Positions 1 through 8,733 of a stretch of 64,000 nucleotides of DNA are shown here, one piece after another. Location: positions 2,355,001-2,419,000 of the forward strand of contig NZ_CP012358.1 in NCBI RefSeq assembly GCF_001267175.1, in the 5' to 3' direction. A program made the position numbers and the translations under genes. Origin of the DNA: Thiopseudomonas alkaliphila (lineage in GTDB: Bacteria; Pseudomonadota; Gammaproteobacteria; Pseudomonadales; Pseudomonadaceae). A model generated the notes under the pieces. It saw only the letters and a list, made by a program, of their open reading frames with translations, was not told where the DNA came from and searched no databases. The stretch's first letter is position 1; every line of letters starts with the position of its first letter.

Positions 1-1
1 T

Positions 2-496
2 TTAGTACTGGCTGTTGCCATGGTGGCAGTGGTATTTGGCTTAGGCTTTGATGAGCAGTTAGCTAATCGTGGTTTTAGTTATCGGTTGGTTATTTGGCAA
101 GAAGTATGGCGGCAATTGTTACATGAGTGCAATCCAATACTCGGCTGTAATATTCCTCAAGGCTACAAAATTTTAGGTGAGTTTGATCACCCCCATAACG
201 TGTATTTAGCCATGTTTTATCGTAATGGCTTACTGGGTGGGGGCTTGTTTTGTTTGTTTGTAGCGTACTTTTTTTACCGTGGAATCAAGGCTAAATCAGT
301 TTGGCTGGTAGTTTCTTTGTTTGGCTGGGGCGCGCTAATTACTGAAAATAATAGCTTGTTTACCTCTCCACAGCCGTTTTGGATTTATTTTTGGTTGCCG
401 GTTTTTATGACTATTTTAGATAGCCATAAATCCCAGGTGCAGGGGTATTGGCGGCAGTTAACAGCTAGAACGGATGCTGCTACCAGTCAGCAATAA
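2..496 (+). CDS. O-antigen ligase / polymerase-like membrane protein, C-terminal part (cut by window edge)
   Basis: The reading frame is open from the first bases of the window, so the gene starts upstream and only about the last 164 residues are seen. Hydrophobic segments alternate with a loop containing an R-x-x-I-W-Q-E motif and an HPHNVYL motif. That combination is typical of the large periplasmic loop of the WaaL/Wzy (O-antigen ligase) family, whose HxN histidine is functionally important. Such enzymes move undecaprenyl-linked glycan onto lipid A-core or onto a protein acceptor. It lies just before the polysaccharide cluster, which fits that role. Without the N-terminal half I cannot separate an O-antigen ligase from a pilin/protein O-oligosaccharyltransferase. 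It ends 66 bp before the convergent neighbour. Confidence 0.7.
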   Translation, partial: LVLAVAMVAVVFGLGFDEQLANRGFSYRLVIWQEVWRQLLHECNPILGCNIPQGYKILGEFDHPHNVYLAMFYRNGLLGGGLFCLFVAYFFYRGIKAKSVWLVVSLFGWGALITENNSLFTSPQPFWIYFWLPVFMTILDSHKSQVQGYWRQLTARTDAATSQQ

Positions 497-561
497 GCTA
501 GTGGCCTGCTAAGTAGCGCTATCAGTTCTTATTAGGTTGCATAGCACTACTTAAATATCAC

Positions 562-2031
562 TTATCCCAGCCAAATATTTGCCGTTTGCCCCCGTTCTGC
601 ATATTTTTGTTCTAGCTGTTGTTTTAATGCGAGCTTAGCGGCTGGGGTGCCATGCACCAAGCGGATATTACTTGGCCAAATACGCATGCCGGTGATAAAG
701 CGCACTAAGCCCGCTTGGTCGGCATGGGCCGAGTAGCCGCCTAGGGTTTCTATTACGGCTTTAATTTCAATCCGCTGTTGATCAATAGTTACGTAACCTT
801 GTTTGGGGCCGTATTGTTGTATTTGACGCCCTAAGGTGCCTTCCGCTTGGTAACCAACAAACAGCACGTTGTGCTCTGGGCTATCCAACATAGCTTTTAA
901 GTAATCCACAATGCGGCCGCCACTACACATACCGCTGGCCGCAATGACAATAGCGGGGCGTTTAGTTTGTTGTAGGTGTTGCACCATTTGTAGGTGATCG
1001 TGGTGCGAATCAATGCTAATCAGTTGTTCAAAAGCTAAGGGTTTGCGCCCTGCTTTTAGTCGTTGCTGGGCTTCTTGGTCCCAAAAGGGTTGTAGTTGAC
1101 GATAGGTTTCACTAAAGCGGCTGGCTAAGGGCGAGTCTAAAATAATGGGTAGCTGCGCCCAGCGTATCGGGCACTGGGATTGGCTTAGGGATGGCGGTTG
1201 GCTGGTTGTTAAGGGGTGTGGCTGTTTTTTGCAGTGGTAAATAATGTCTTCTAGTTCATACAGCAGTTCTTGGGTGCGGCCAATGCTAAAGGCTGGAATG
1301 AGCACGGTGCCACCATCAGCTAGGGCTTGTTCAATCACTTGTTGTAGGCGCTGCCGTCGGTTTTTGCGTGAATCATGTAGGCGATCACCGTAGGTGCTTT
1401 CTATCACTACCGTATCGGCGCGATTAGTAGGCTTGGGCGCGGTTAAGATGGGGGCATAGGGCGCCCCTAAGTCGCCGCTAAAAATGACCCGTTGCTTGTT
1501 TTGTGTTTTAGGGTAGTGGATATCTAGCTCTACATAGGCTGAGCCTAGAATATGGCCGGCACGCTGTAAGCGAATTTTAACCTGTAAATCATCTCGATTA
1601 AGCATGGGTAACCAACGGTTGTAGGGCAGGGCAATAATACGTTTTTCGATCAGTTTTAAATATTGCTCAACGGTGGCTTGATCGCGGCTTACCCCTAGTT
1701 TAAAGGCATCTTCTAGTACTAGGGGTAGTAGTTTGGCTGAGGGTTCGCTGCAAATAATCGGGCCTTGGTAGCCGGCAGCTAATAAATAGGGAAGCCGCCC
1801 CACATGATCAATATGCACATGGGTAACAATCAGTGCTTGTACGTTGTCAATAGCAAAGTTAATTGCTAGCTGTTGGGCGCTGGCTTGTTGATCTGGGCTA
1901 AGTTCAGCGCCCTGAAATAAGCCACAATCAACTAATAAGCTGGTATTGCTGTCTAGCAGTAGCTGATGGCACGAGCCAGTTACACCATCTTTTGCGCCGT
2001 GGTGCATAAATTGAGGGAATTTATTGGGCAT
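562..2031 (-). CDS. Metallo-beta-lactamase / beta-CASP RNA-processing-type hydrolase
   Basis: This 489-residue protein has the zinc motif HVHIDH at residues 71-76, a further histidine in AGHILGSA (H160) and SGDLG (D187). A beta-CASP insert and a C-terminal RMMBL region follow, with ASGMCSGGR and SAHAD motifs. This is the layout of the bacterial YsiA/CPSF-like MBL family, whose members cleave RNA as endo- or exonucleases; the substrate of this one is unknown. A GGAG ribosome site lies about 6 bp before the ATG. It is convergent with the ligase-like gene and divergent from wzz, so it is probably a separate transcription unit beside the polysaccharide cluster. Confidence 0.85.
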   Translation of the reverse strand: MPNKFPQFMHHGAKDGVTGSCHQLLLDSNTSLLVDCGLFQGAELSPDQQASAQQLAINFAIDNVQALIVTHVHIDHVGRLPYLLAAGYQGPIICSEPSAKLLPLVLEDAFKLGVSRDQATVEQYLKLIEKRIIALPYNRWLPMLNRDDLQVKIRLQRAGHILGSAYVELDIHYPKTQNKQRVIFSGDLGAPYAPILTAPKPTNRADTVVIESTYGDRLHDSRKNRRQRLQQVIEQALADGGTVLIPAFSIGRTQELLYELEDIIYHCKKQPHPLTTSQPPSLSQSQCPIRWAQLPIILDSPLASRFSETYRQLQPFWDQEAQQRLKAGRKPLAFEQLISIDSHHDHLQMVQHLQQTKRPAIVIAASGMCSGGRIVDYLKAMLDSPEHNVLFVGYQAEGTLGRQIQQYGPKQGYVTIDQQRIEIKAVIETLGGYSAHADQAGLVRFITGMRIWPSNIRLVHGTPAAKLALKQQLEQKYAERGQTANIWLG

Positions 2032-2265
2032 AGCAGACTCCTTGTCTGGTATTAGTTAGCCTACAGAGCTAATGCTAGCAGACTTAAAATCAAAGTAATG
2101 CTTAAAACACCTTATAAAACATAGGGTTGTTGTGGACTTTGATTAAAGTTAGTAGGGCTTAAGTGTGGGCCGCTACCTATTTGTATTAATTTGTAGCAAA
2201 ATGGTGCCTTTTTTATAGATTGATTAGCCTAAAGGCTGAGTTAATAAATGGAGTAGTAACCTGTT

Positions 2266-3537
2266 ATGCAAAGCTCTGCTGAAAATTCGCGTTACGCTGA
2301 TGATGAAATTGATTTATTTGAGCTGGCTCAGTCGATCTGGCAAGAAAAAATAACAGTAATGCTGGTAGCCTTTGTGGTGACTGCGTTGGCGTTAGCCTAT
2401 GCCGTAGTTGCAACCCCAGTGTATGAGGTTAAAGCCATTGTTAAGCCTGCCCCGAAAAAAGATCTTGATGAGTTAAATGCTGCTGGCCTGTATAAATTAA
2501 CGCCTGAAGAAGCATTAACCGCAGTGGGGGCTAGCCTAGAATCTTACGATACTCGTTTAGGCTTTTTTCGACAAAATCGTGATTTATTTAAAGAGCTAGA
2601 CCGTGAAGGACGCACCTTAGAGCAAACCTTTGAGGCTTTTAATGAAAACAGCATTAAACTGCTTAAGCCAGACGCGAAAAAAGATGAGAGCTTTGCCAAG
2701 TATGCCGGTGTCAGCCTGCAGTACCCTAAAGGTATTGATGGGGTAACTATTGCTAACGGTTTGGTGGAGTATGCCATCGCCTTAGAAAAAGAGCGTATTT
2801 CACAAAGTATGGCGACTTTAACTAATAACAGGGTAGAGCAGTTAAACCGTAAACTACAAAATATGCGAGCAGCCTATGACATCAGCAAAGAGGCTGAAAT
2901 TGCAAAGCTAGTAGAAAAAGATCAGCTTAAAAAAGCCCGCTTGGAAGATGAGTTAGCAGCTATTAAGGTGGAGCTGAAAACCCGCCGTAAAAACCGTATT
3001 CAGCAGCTTGATGAAGCCATTGTAATTGCTAAGCAACTAGGCATTCAAAAGCCTGCCACACGGGCTAGCTTAGCCAGTTTAAGTGCTCGCAGTAACGTAA
3101 GTCTTACTGAAGTAAATAATGATCAAACCCCGTTATATTTTTTAGGGGTGGAGGCATTAACCGCTGAGAAAACAGCTTTAGAGCAACGTGAAAATGATGA
3201 CTTTACTAGCAGTCGTATTGTTGAAATTAACAAAGAACTCAAGTTACTAGAAAATAACCGCAAAGTAGAAAGCTTATTAGCCCGGGAAAATGATGAGCTG
3301 TTTTTAGCCGATTTAGCTGCTATTCATGCAGAGTTAGCTAAGTTAAAAAGTATTGAAATTAATTGGGATAATGTAAAATTAGCGCGTTTTGACCAATTAG
3401 CAGTTACTCCCCGCAGTGCAATTAAACCTAAAAAGTCTTTAATAGTAGCTATGGGTGCGCTGCTGGGTGGAATGCTAGGTGTATTTATTGCACTAATTAA
3501 AGCAGCTATTCGTAAACGTAAATTGCAGTTAGCTTAG
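2266..3537 (+). CDS. wzz: Wzz chain-length determinant protein
   Basis: This is an inner-membrane polysaccharide co-polymerase of 423 residues. The N-terminal cytoplasmic segment carries an acidic DEIDLFEL motif, followed by a first membrane span at about residues 30-50. Next comes a long charged, coiled-coil-rich periplasmic domain, and a second span near residues 393-413 preceded by a P-x-x-P-type KPKKS segment. Wzz proteins set the modal length of Wzy-polymerised chains. It is longer than the roughly 330-370 residues common for O-antigen Wzz, the extra length lying in the coiled coil. It opens the cluster after a 234-bp gap, as wzz does in pseudomonad O-antigen loci, and is followed 8 bp later by a lipoprotein gene. 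Confidence 0.9.
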   Translation: MQSSAENSRYADDEIDLFELAQSIWQEKITVMLVAFVVTALALAYAVVATPVYEVKAIVKPAPKKDLDELNAAGLYKLTPEEALTAVGASLESYDTRLGFFRQNRDLFKELDREGRTLEQTFEAFNENSIKLLKPDAKKDESFAKYAGVSLQYPKGIDGVTIANGLVEYAIALEKERISQSMATLTNNRVEQLNRKLQNMRAAYDISKEAEIAKLVEKDQLKKARLEDELAAIKVELKTRRKNRIQQLDEAIVIAKQLGIQKPATRASLASLSARSNVSLTEVNNDQTPLYFLGVEALTAEKTALEQRENDDFTSSRIVEINKELKLLENNRKVESLLARENDELFLADLAAIHAELAKLKSIEINWDNVKLARFDQLAVTPRSAIKPKKSLIVAMGALLGGMLGVFIALIKAAIRKRKLQLA

Positions 3538-3545
3538 GTTTTAAA

Positions 3546-3980
3546 ATGAACTTTAAATTTTTATTAGTATTTTTTAGTGCCGTAATGCTTGTTGCCTGTG
3601 GTAAGCCTGATACGGACCTAGATGACGTACAGCCAGCAGTAGCGCCTAAGGCCAGTTCGACTGCGATTTTTTTGCCAGGTGGTGAGGGGATTGATTTCGG
3701 AAAAGCTCCAATTTTAGTTAGGGAGGGAGTGGATAATGGTGGTACTCCTTATAAACTAGTTACTTTTGAGTTCGTAGAACAAGCTGTAGATGTTGATTTA
3801 GCAATTAATAAATTATTGAAAAGTTATGGTTATGAAAGAAGAGAAATACCTGATGATAAACTAACTTTGAGAGTTATATATAGTAAAAATAATTCTAGGA
3901 TCCTGTTTAGATACTCTAATTTATTTAAAGAGGGTTTTACTCGAAAAACCAGTTTAGTAATATCATGGGCAGTAAAGTAA
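3546..3980 (+). CDS. Small predicted lipoprotein of unknown function
   Basis: This is a 144-residue protein with a signal peptide ending in the lipobox LVAC (Cys18) followed by Gly, so it should be lipidated. The mature part is hydrophilic and contains no motif I recognise. The +2 residue is not Asp, which predicts outer-membrane sorting. It sits between wzz (8 bp gap) and tviB, whose start codon overlaps this stop (TAATG), so it is co-transcribed with polysaccharide genes. A role in surface polysaccharide assembly or export is possible from context only. Confidence 0.75.
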   Translation: MNFKFLLVFFSAVMLVACGKPDTDLDDVQPAVAPKASSTAIFLPGGEGIDFGKAPILVREGVDNGGTPYKLVTFEFVEQAVDVDLAINKLLKSYGYERREIPDDKLTLRVIYSKNNSRILFRYSNLFKEGFTRKTSLVISWAVK

Positions 3981-5251
3981 TGAGTAATATTAGTCGGTTA
4001 GCTGTTATAGGTTTGGGATATGTAGGCTTACCCTTAGCAGTTGAGTTTGGTAAAAAGCGTTCAGTTGTTGGGTTTGATATTAACCAAGCAAGAATCAACG
4101 AGTTAATTGCGGGACATGATGCAACGCTAGAAGTAAGTGATACAGAACTAGCAGATGCTAAGCAACTTTGCTTTACCGCAAAGCTGGATGACCTAGCGGA
4201 TTGCAATGTATTTATAGTTACTGTACCTACCCCTATCAATGAACATAAGCAGCCTGATTTAACCCCCTTAATTAAAGCCTCTGAAACCATCGGTAAGGTT
4301 TTGAAAAAAGGCGATATCGTAATTTACGAATCAACGGTCTACCCAGGCGCTACTGAAGATGATTGCGTGCCGGTATTAGAGCGCGTTTCTGGCCTAACAT
4401 TTAACCAAGACTTTTACGCCGGCTACAGCCCCGAGCGGATTAATCCAGGTGATAAAGAACACCGCGTTACTAACATTAAAAAAGTAACCGCCGGCTCTAC
4501 TCCGGAAGTAGCTGATTTGGTAGATGCGCTGTATAACGAAATTATTACCGTGGGCACCCACAAAGCCAGCAGCATTAAAGTGGCCGAAGCCGCCAAAGTA
4601 ATTGAAAACACTCAGCGCGATGTGAACATTGCATTAATTAATGAGCTGGCGATTATCTTTAATAAGTTGGGCATTGATACCGAGGCGGTATTGCAAGCAG
4701 CCGGTACTAAGTGGAACTTCTTGCCGTTTCGTCCGGGCTTAGTTGGCGGCCACTGTATTGGTGTGGATCCCTATTACTTAACCCATAAAGCGCAAAGCAT
4801 TGGTTATCAGCCCGAAATTATTTTATCGGGTCGCCGTTTAAATGATGGCATGGGTGCTTATGTGGTAGGCCAACTGGTGAAAGCCATGCTGAAAAAGCGC
4901 ATCCATGTGCAGGGCGCGCGAATTTTAATTATGGGATTAACCTTTAAAGAAAACTGCCCAGATTTACGCAATACCCGAGTAATAGATATTGTTAAAGAGT
5001 TAAATGACTACGGCATTCAGGTGGATGTGTTTGATCCTTGGGTAAACCCAGAAGAAGCCCAGCGCGAATACGGTATTTCGCCAGTAGCTAGCCCAGAGCA
5101 GGGCGCCTATGATGCGATGGTGTTAGCCGTAAGTCATGATGAGTTTAAGCAAATGGGCGCGGCGGCTATTCGTGCCTTAGGTAAGCCTGAGCATATTTTA
5201 TATGACCTTAAATATTTGCTAGCAGCAGATGAGGCAGATTTACGCCTGTAA
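3980..5251 (+). CDS. tviB: UDP-N-acetylglucosamine 6-dehydrogenase (TviB/WbpO family)
   Basis: This enzyme oxidises UDP-GlcNAc (or UDP-GalNAc) at C6 with two NAD+ to the uronic acid. The N-terminal Rossmann motif is GLGYVG (residues 11-16), and the catalytic cysteine lies in [12 protein letters not shown] (Cys259). A C-terminal UDP-binding domain includes [13 protein letters not shown]. The chosen ATG overlaps the preceding stop as TAATG. An in-frame ATG at 3965 would add five residues and has no better ribosome site. The next gene is the matching 4-epimerase, so the pair makes UDP-GalNAcA, as TviB/TviC do for the Vi antigen and WbpO/WbpP for P. aeruginosa O6. Whether oxidation or epimerisation comes first cannot be read from sequence. 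Confidence 0.92.
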   Translation: MSNISRLAVIGLGYVGLPLAVEFGKKRSVVGFDINQARINELIAGHDATLEVSDTELADAKQLCFTAKLDDLADCNVFIVTVPTPINEHKQPDLTPLIKASETIGKVLKKGDIVIYESTVYPGATEDDCVPVLERVSGLTFNQDFYAGYSPERINPGDKEHRVTNIKKVTAGSTPEVADLVDALYNEIITVGTHKASSIKVAEAAKVIENTQRDVNIALINELAIIFNKLGIDTEAVLQAAGTKWNFLPFRPGLVGGHCIGVDPYYLTHKAQSIGYQPEIILSGRRLNDGMGAYVVGQLVKAMLKKRIHVQGARILIMGLTFKENCPDLRNTRVIDIVKELNDYGIQVDVFDPWVNPEEAQREYGISPVASPEQGAYDAMVLAVSHDEFKQMGAAAIRALGKPEHILYDLKYLLAADEADLRL

Positions 5252-5329
5252 TTACAGCTAATGCCCCCCTTGCTTGGTTGCCTGTGTCTGGGTAACCAAG
5301 CGTTGATTCACTGAGTATTGGATAACGAC

Positions 5330-6376
5330 ATGACAACTAACGCTTCATCTACTAGCGCTTATGCCCAGTTACAGGTGGCTCTTAAGCAGGCACCTAAAAC
5401 CTGGTTGGTCACTGGGGTAGCGGGTTTTATAGGTTCTAATCTATTAGAAACCTTGCTTAAGCTTGATCAAACGGTGGTTGGTTTAGATAACTTTGCTACC
5501 GGGCATCAGCATAATTTAGATGAGGTGCAGGGCTTAGTCTCGGCCGAGCAGTGGGCGCGTTTTTCTTTTATTGAAGGGGATATTCGTAATCTTGCTGATT
5601 GCCAGCAGGCCTGCGCTGGGGTGGATTATGTGTTGCATCAAGCAGCATTGGGGTCGGTGCCGCGTTCAATTAATGATCCTATTTTGACTAACAGCGCCAA
5701 TATCACAGGATTTTTAAATGTGTTGGTGGCGGCGCGCGATGCCAAGGTGCAAAGCTTTACCTATGCTGCCAGTAGTTCAACCTATGGCGATCATCCGGCG
5801 TTGCCTAAGCTAGAAGCCAATATTGGTAATCCGTTATCGCCTTATGCAGTAACTAAGTATGTAAATGAGCTGTATGCCGATGTGTTTGCTCGCACTTATG
5901 GCTTTAATTGCATTGGGCTGCGTTATTTTAATGTGTTTGGCCAACGGCAAGATCCTAATGGTGCTTATGCGGCGGTGATTCCGAAGTGGACGGCGGCGAT
6001 GATTCAGGGCGAGCCAGTGCTGATTAATGGTGATGGCGAAACCAGCCGTGATTTTTGTTTTATTGAAAATACAGTGCAGGCTAATTTATTAGCGGCAACT
6101 ACGGATAATCCTGCAGCTAAAAATCAGGTGTATAACGTGGCGGTGGGTGATCGTACTACGCTGAATGATTTATTTAACGCCATACAAAGTGCACTAACAG
6201 AAAACGGCGTGAACTATGCAAAACAGGCGGTTTACCGCGATTTTAGGCCAGGCGATGTGCGCCACAGCCAAGCCGATGTGAACAAGGCAGAAACGCTTTT
6301 AGGCTACGCGCCGGAATACCGAATTATGGAAGGGATTGCGAAGGCGATGCCTTGGTATGTGCGGTTTTTGAAATGA
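5330..6376 (+). CDS. tviC: UDP-N-acetylhexosamine 4-epimerase (TviC/WbpP family)
   Basis: This is an extended short-chain dehydrogenase/reductase of 348 residues. The NAD motif is GVAGFIG (residues 29-35), the catalytic Ser/Thr lies in ASSSTYGD (148-153), and the catalytic pair is YxxxK (Tyr172, Lys176). The N-terminal extension before the Rossmann fold and the motif [11 protein letters not shown] are typical of WbpP/TviC, which interconvert the gluco and galacto forms of UDP-HexNAc or UDP-HexNAcA. I chose the ATG at 5330; a TTG at 5318 would add four residues. The stop overlaps the next start (ATGA). Together with tviB it supplies UDP-GalNAcA. Confidence 0.9.
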   Translation: MTTNASSTSAYAQLQVALKQAPKTWLVTGVAGFIGSNLLETLLKLDQTVVGLDNFATGHQHNLDEVQGLVSAEQWARFSFIEGDIRNLADCQQACAGVDYVLHQAALGSVPRSINDPILTNSANITGFLNVLVAARDAKVQSFTYAASSSTYGDHPALPKLEANIGNPLSPYAVTKYVNELYADVFARTYGFNCIGLRYFNVFGQRQDPNGAYAAVIPKWTAAMIQGEPVLINGDGETSRDFCFIENTVQANLLAATTDNPAAKNQVYNVAVGDRTTLNDLFNAIQSALTENGVNYAKQAVYRDFRPGDVRHSQADVNKAETLLGYAPEYRIMEGIAKAMPWYVRFLK

Positions 6377-7635
6377 GAAGCCAGTTAGACGCGCTATTAG
6401 CACGCTTCAAAAAAAGCAAAGATGGCAAAGTGCTCGCCAGCAACTTTGGCTATTTAATGCTGCTGCAAATAGCAGGATATGTATTCCCACTAATTACTAT
6501 TCCTTACCTAGCAAGGGTAATTGGCGTAGACGGTTTCGGAAAAATTGCGTTTGCGGCTGCAGTGATGGTGTGGTTTCAAACCGTTTCGGATTGGGGCTTT
6601 AACTACACCGCCACCCGAGATGTGGCGCGAAATAGGGATAACTTAGAAAAAGTATCTGAAATTTTCTCAAACGTATTTTGGGCAAGAATATTTCTTGCGG
6701 TGGTCTCTTTTGCTTTGCTTTACCTGTTGATTGCCACGGTGCCTTACTTCAACGAAAACAAAGATATTTTGCTCGTAACCTTCTTGCTTGTGCCAGGCCA
6801 CATTCTGTTTCCAGATTGGTTCTTCCAAGCGATGGAGCGCATGAAATTCATTACTTTCTTCAGCCTGCTAACCAAAGCATTGTTTACCGTGCTAGTTTTT
6901 GTATTTGTGACGGAGAAAGAGCACTACATTATCCCGCCTTTACTAACCTCGCTTGGCTTTTTGTTGAGCGGCGCTGGAGCGATGTACTTAATTTTGGGAA
7001 AGTGGGGGGTAAAGCTAAAGCGCCCACAATTTAAAGCCATGTTAGCCACCATCAAAGGCAGTACCGATGTGTTTATTAATAATATCATGCCCAACCTGTA
7101 TAACAGCTTTTCAGTAGTACTGTTAGGCTTCATGGGTGGCAGCGTAGCTAATGGTTTATTAGATGCTGGTAGCAAGTTCATCAATATTGCCCAGCAATTT
7201 ATGAATATAATATCTCGGGTGTTTTTTCCGTTTTTGTCTAGAAAAATAGACCAACACCATTTATATGCAAGAGGTAGCTTAGCTTTGGCGGCTATAGGGA
7301 GCCTAGTTCTTTTCATGTCGGCACCCTTAGTTATAAAGCTATTTTTTACCGAAGAGTTTTATGAATCTATTTTGGTGATGCAAATAATGTCTGCATCACT
7401 CATCTTCCTGGCATTAAGCACAGTGTACGGCACAAACTATCTTATTTTAAAAGGAAAAGAAAAAGAGCTAAGAAACATTACTTTTATATGCTCCGTTTTG
7501 GGCTTTGCGGCCGCCTTTCCTTTAATCTACTTCTTTGGCTTTTTAGGCACAGCCATCAACATTGTTCTAACAAGGGCTGTACTAGGATTAAGCATTCGAC
7601 ATGCGGCAATTAACTTTATGAGATTACAACCATGA
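6373..7635 (+). CDS. wzx: Wzx-type polysaccharide repeat-unit flippase
   Basis: This polytopic membrane protein of about 420 residues belongs to the MOP/MATE superfamily. The N-terminal run [20 protein letters not shown] is followed by PYLARVIG, the signature start of RfbX/Wzx proteins, and about twelve hydrophobic spans follow. It moves the undecaprenyl-diphosphate-linked repeat unit across the inner membrane. The ATG overlaps the previous stop as ATGA; an upstream in-frame GTG at 6352 lies inside tviC. The stop in turn overlaps the ATP-grasp gene start, so translation is coupled on both sides. Confidence 0.9.
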   Translation: MRSQLDALLARFKKSKDGKVLASNFGYLMLLQIAGYVFPLITIPYLARVIGVDGFGKIAFAAAVMVWFQTVSDWGFNYTATRDVARNRDNLEKVSEIFSNVFWARIFLAVVSFALLYLLIATVPYFNENKDILLVTFLLVPGHILFPDWFFQAMERMKFITFFSLLTKALFTVLVFVFVTEKEHYIIPPLLTSLGFLLSGAGAMYLILGKWGVKLKRPQFKAMLATIKGSTDVFINNIMPNLYNSFSVVLLGFMGGSVANGLLDAGSKFINIAQQFMNIISRVFFPFLSRKIDQHHLYARGSLALAAIGSLVLFMSAPLVIKLFFTEEFYESILVMQIMSASLIFLALSTVYGTNYLILKGKEKELRNITFICSVLGFAAAFPLIYFFGFLGTAINIVLTRAVLGLSIRHAAINFMRLQP

Positions 7636-8657
7636 AACTCGCCATCCACCACCGCCCAGGTAGTTTTTCAGACCGCTGGATTGCTTACTGTGAAAAGAAA
7701 GGCATTGATTACAAAATCGTAGATGCCTTTGATAGCGACATTATCCAGCAAGTTAGCGATTGCGATGCCTTTATGTGGCACCATCACCATGAACAATTTA
7801 AAGATGTGCTAACCGCCAAGCGCATTTTATTTGCCCTCGAACATGCTGGTGTAAAAGTGTTTCCTGATTTCAAAACGGGTTGGCACTTTGATGACAAGGT
7901 TGCGCAAAAGTATTTGCTAGAAGCAATAGGAGCTCCTTTAGTGCCTAGTTATGTGTTTTACGATAAGCAGGAAGCGTTAGACTGGGCAAGCACAACCAGT
8001 TACCCAAAGGTGTTTAAGCTTAAGGGCGGGTCGGGCTCAGCAAACGTTAAGTTGGTGAAAACACAAGAAGAATGCAACAAGCTTATTCAGCGTGCATTTG
8101 GGCGTGGTTTTTCGCAATTTGATCGTTTCGCAGGGCTCAAGGAAAGAATAAGAAAGTTCAAAGAAGGCAAAGCAGGCTTTATCGATATTTTAAAAGGGAT
8201 TGGACGACTGTTTATTACTACTGAATTTGCTAAACAGCAAGCACCTGAAAAGGGCTATGTGTATTTTCAAGAGTTTATGCCGAATAACGATAGTGATATA
8301 CGTGTGATAATAATTGATGGCAAAGCGTTCGCTGTAAAACGCCTAGTTAGAGAAAACGATTTCAGAGCTTCTGGTAGCGGTAATGTTGTTTTTGAACCTG
8401 CTGAGATTGATGAGCGCTGCATACAAATTGCTTTTGAAGTGAACAAAAAAATAGGTGCACAATCTATAGGCTTTGATTTTGTATTTGATGAAGCTAACGA
8501 GCCTAAGCTTGTTGAGTTTTGCTATGGATTTTCAGTTGAGTTTTATGATCCATGTCCAGGTTATTGGGATGTAGAATTAAACTGGCACGAAGGTAAGTTT
8601 AATCCGCAAGAGTGGATGGTTGAAGATTTGATAAATTCATTTAGTGTAAAAAATTGA
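7632..8657 (+). CDS. ATP-grasp ligase of unknown substrate in the polysaccharide cluster
   Basis: This 341-residue protein has an ATP-grasp core: a lysine and glycine-rich loop (VFKLKGGSGSANVKLV), then YVYFQEFMPNNDSDIRV and IDGKAFAVKR, then GFDFVFD and LVEFCYGFSVEF with the acidic metal ligands. The middle part resembles RimK/glutathione-synthetase-type enzymes, which activate a carboxylate as acyl phosphate and join it to an amine. It starts within the wzx stop (ATGA) and precedes wzy, so it belongs to the polymer operon. Because the cluster makes uronic acids, amide linkage of an amino compound to a uronic carboxyl is a reasonable but unproven role. I do not recognise a characterised orthologue. 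Confidence 0.8.
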   Translation: MKLAIHHRPGSFSDRWIAYCEKKGIDYKIVDAFDSDIIQQVSDCDAFMWHHHHEQFKDVLTAKRILFALEHAGVKVFPDFKTGWHFDDKVAQKYLLEAIGAPLVPSYVFYDKQEALDWASTTSYPKVFKLKGGSGSANVKLVKTQEECNKLIQRAFGRGFSQFDRFAGLKERIRKFKEGKAGFIDILKGIGRLFITTEFAKQQAPEKGYVYFQEFMPNNDSDIRVIIIDGKAFAVKRLVRENDFRASGSGNVVFEPAEIDERCIQIAFEVNKKIGAQSIGFDFVFDEANEPKLVEFCYGFSVEFYDPCPGYWDVELNWHEGKFNPQEWMVEDLINSFSVKN

Positions 8658-8658
8658 A

Positions 8659-8733
8659 ATGAAACTAAAGATACATAACGCTTATGTTGCTACGGACACT
8701 AACCGTCTATTCAGTAATGAGCAGAAGCAATGA
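8659..8733 (+). CDS. Possible 24-residue micro-ORF between the ATP-grasp gene and wzy
   Basis: An ATG one base after the ATP-grasp stop opens a 24-codon frame starting MKLKIHNAYVATDTN. It ends in a TGA that overlaps the wzy ATG (ATGA), the coupling arrangement used elsewhere in this operon. The peptide is hydrophilic and resembles no family I know. It could be a coupling leader that keeps ribosomes on the message until wzy, or the stub of a gene deleted during cluster exchange. No convincing ribosome site is visible, so it would depend on reinitiation. Confidence 0.35.
   Translation: MKLKIHNAYVATDTNRLFSNEQKQ

Noticed and set aside
2032..2265. Searched for a JUMPstart/ops element (GGCGGTAG) before wzz
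   Set aside because: Only GGCCGCTACC is present, which does not match on either strand, so RfaH control is not supported.
3937..4290. Antisense frame over the lipoprotein/tviB junction and similar antisense frames across conserved genes
   Set aside because: They are shadows of strongly conserved coding sequence on the other strand, without their own start signals.
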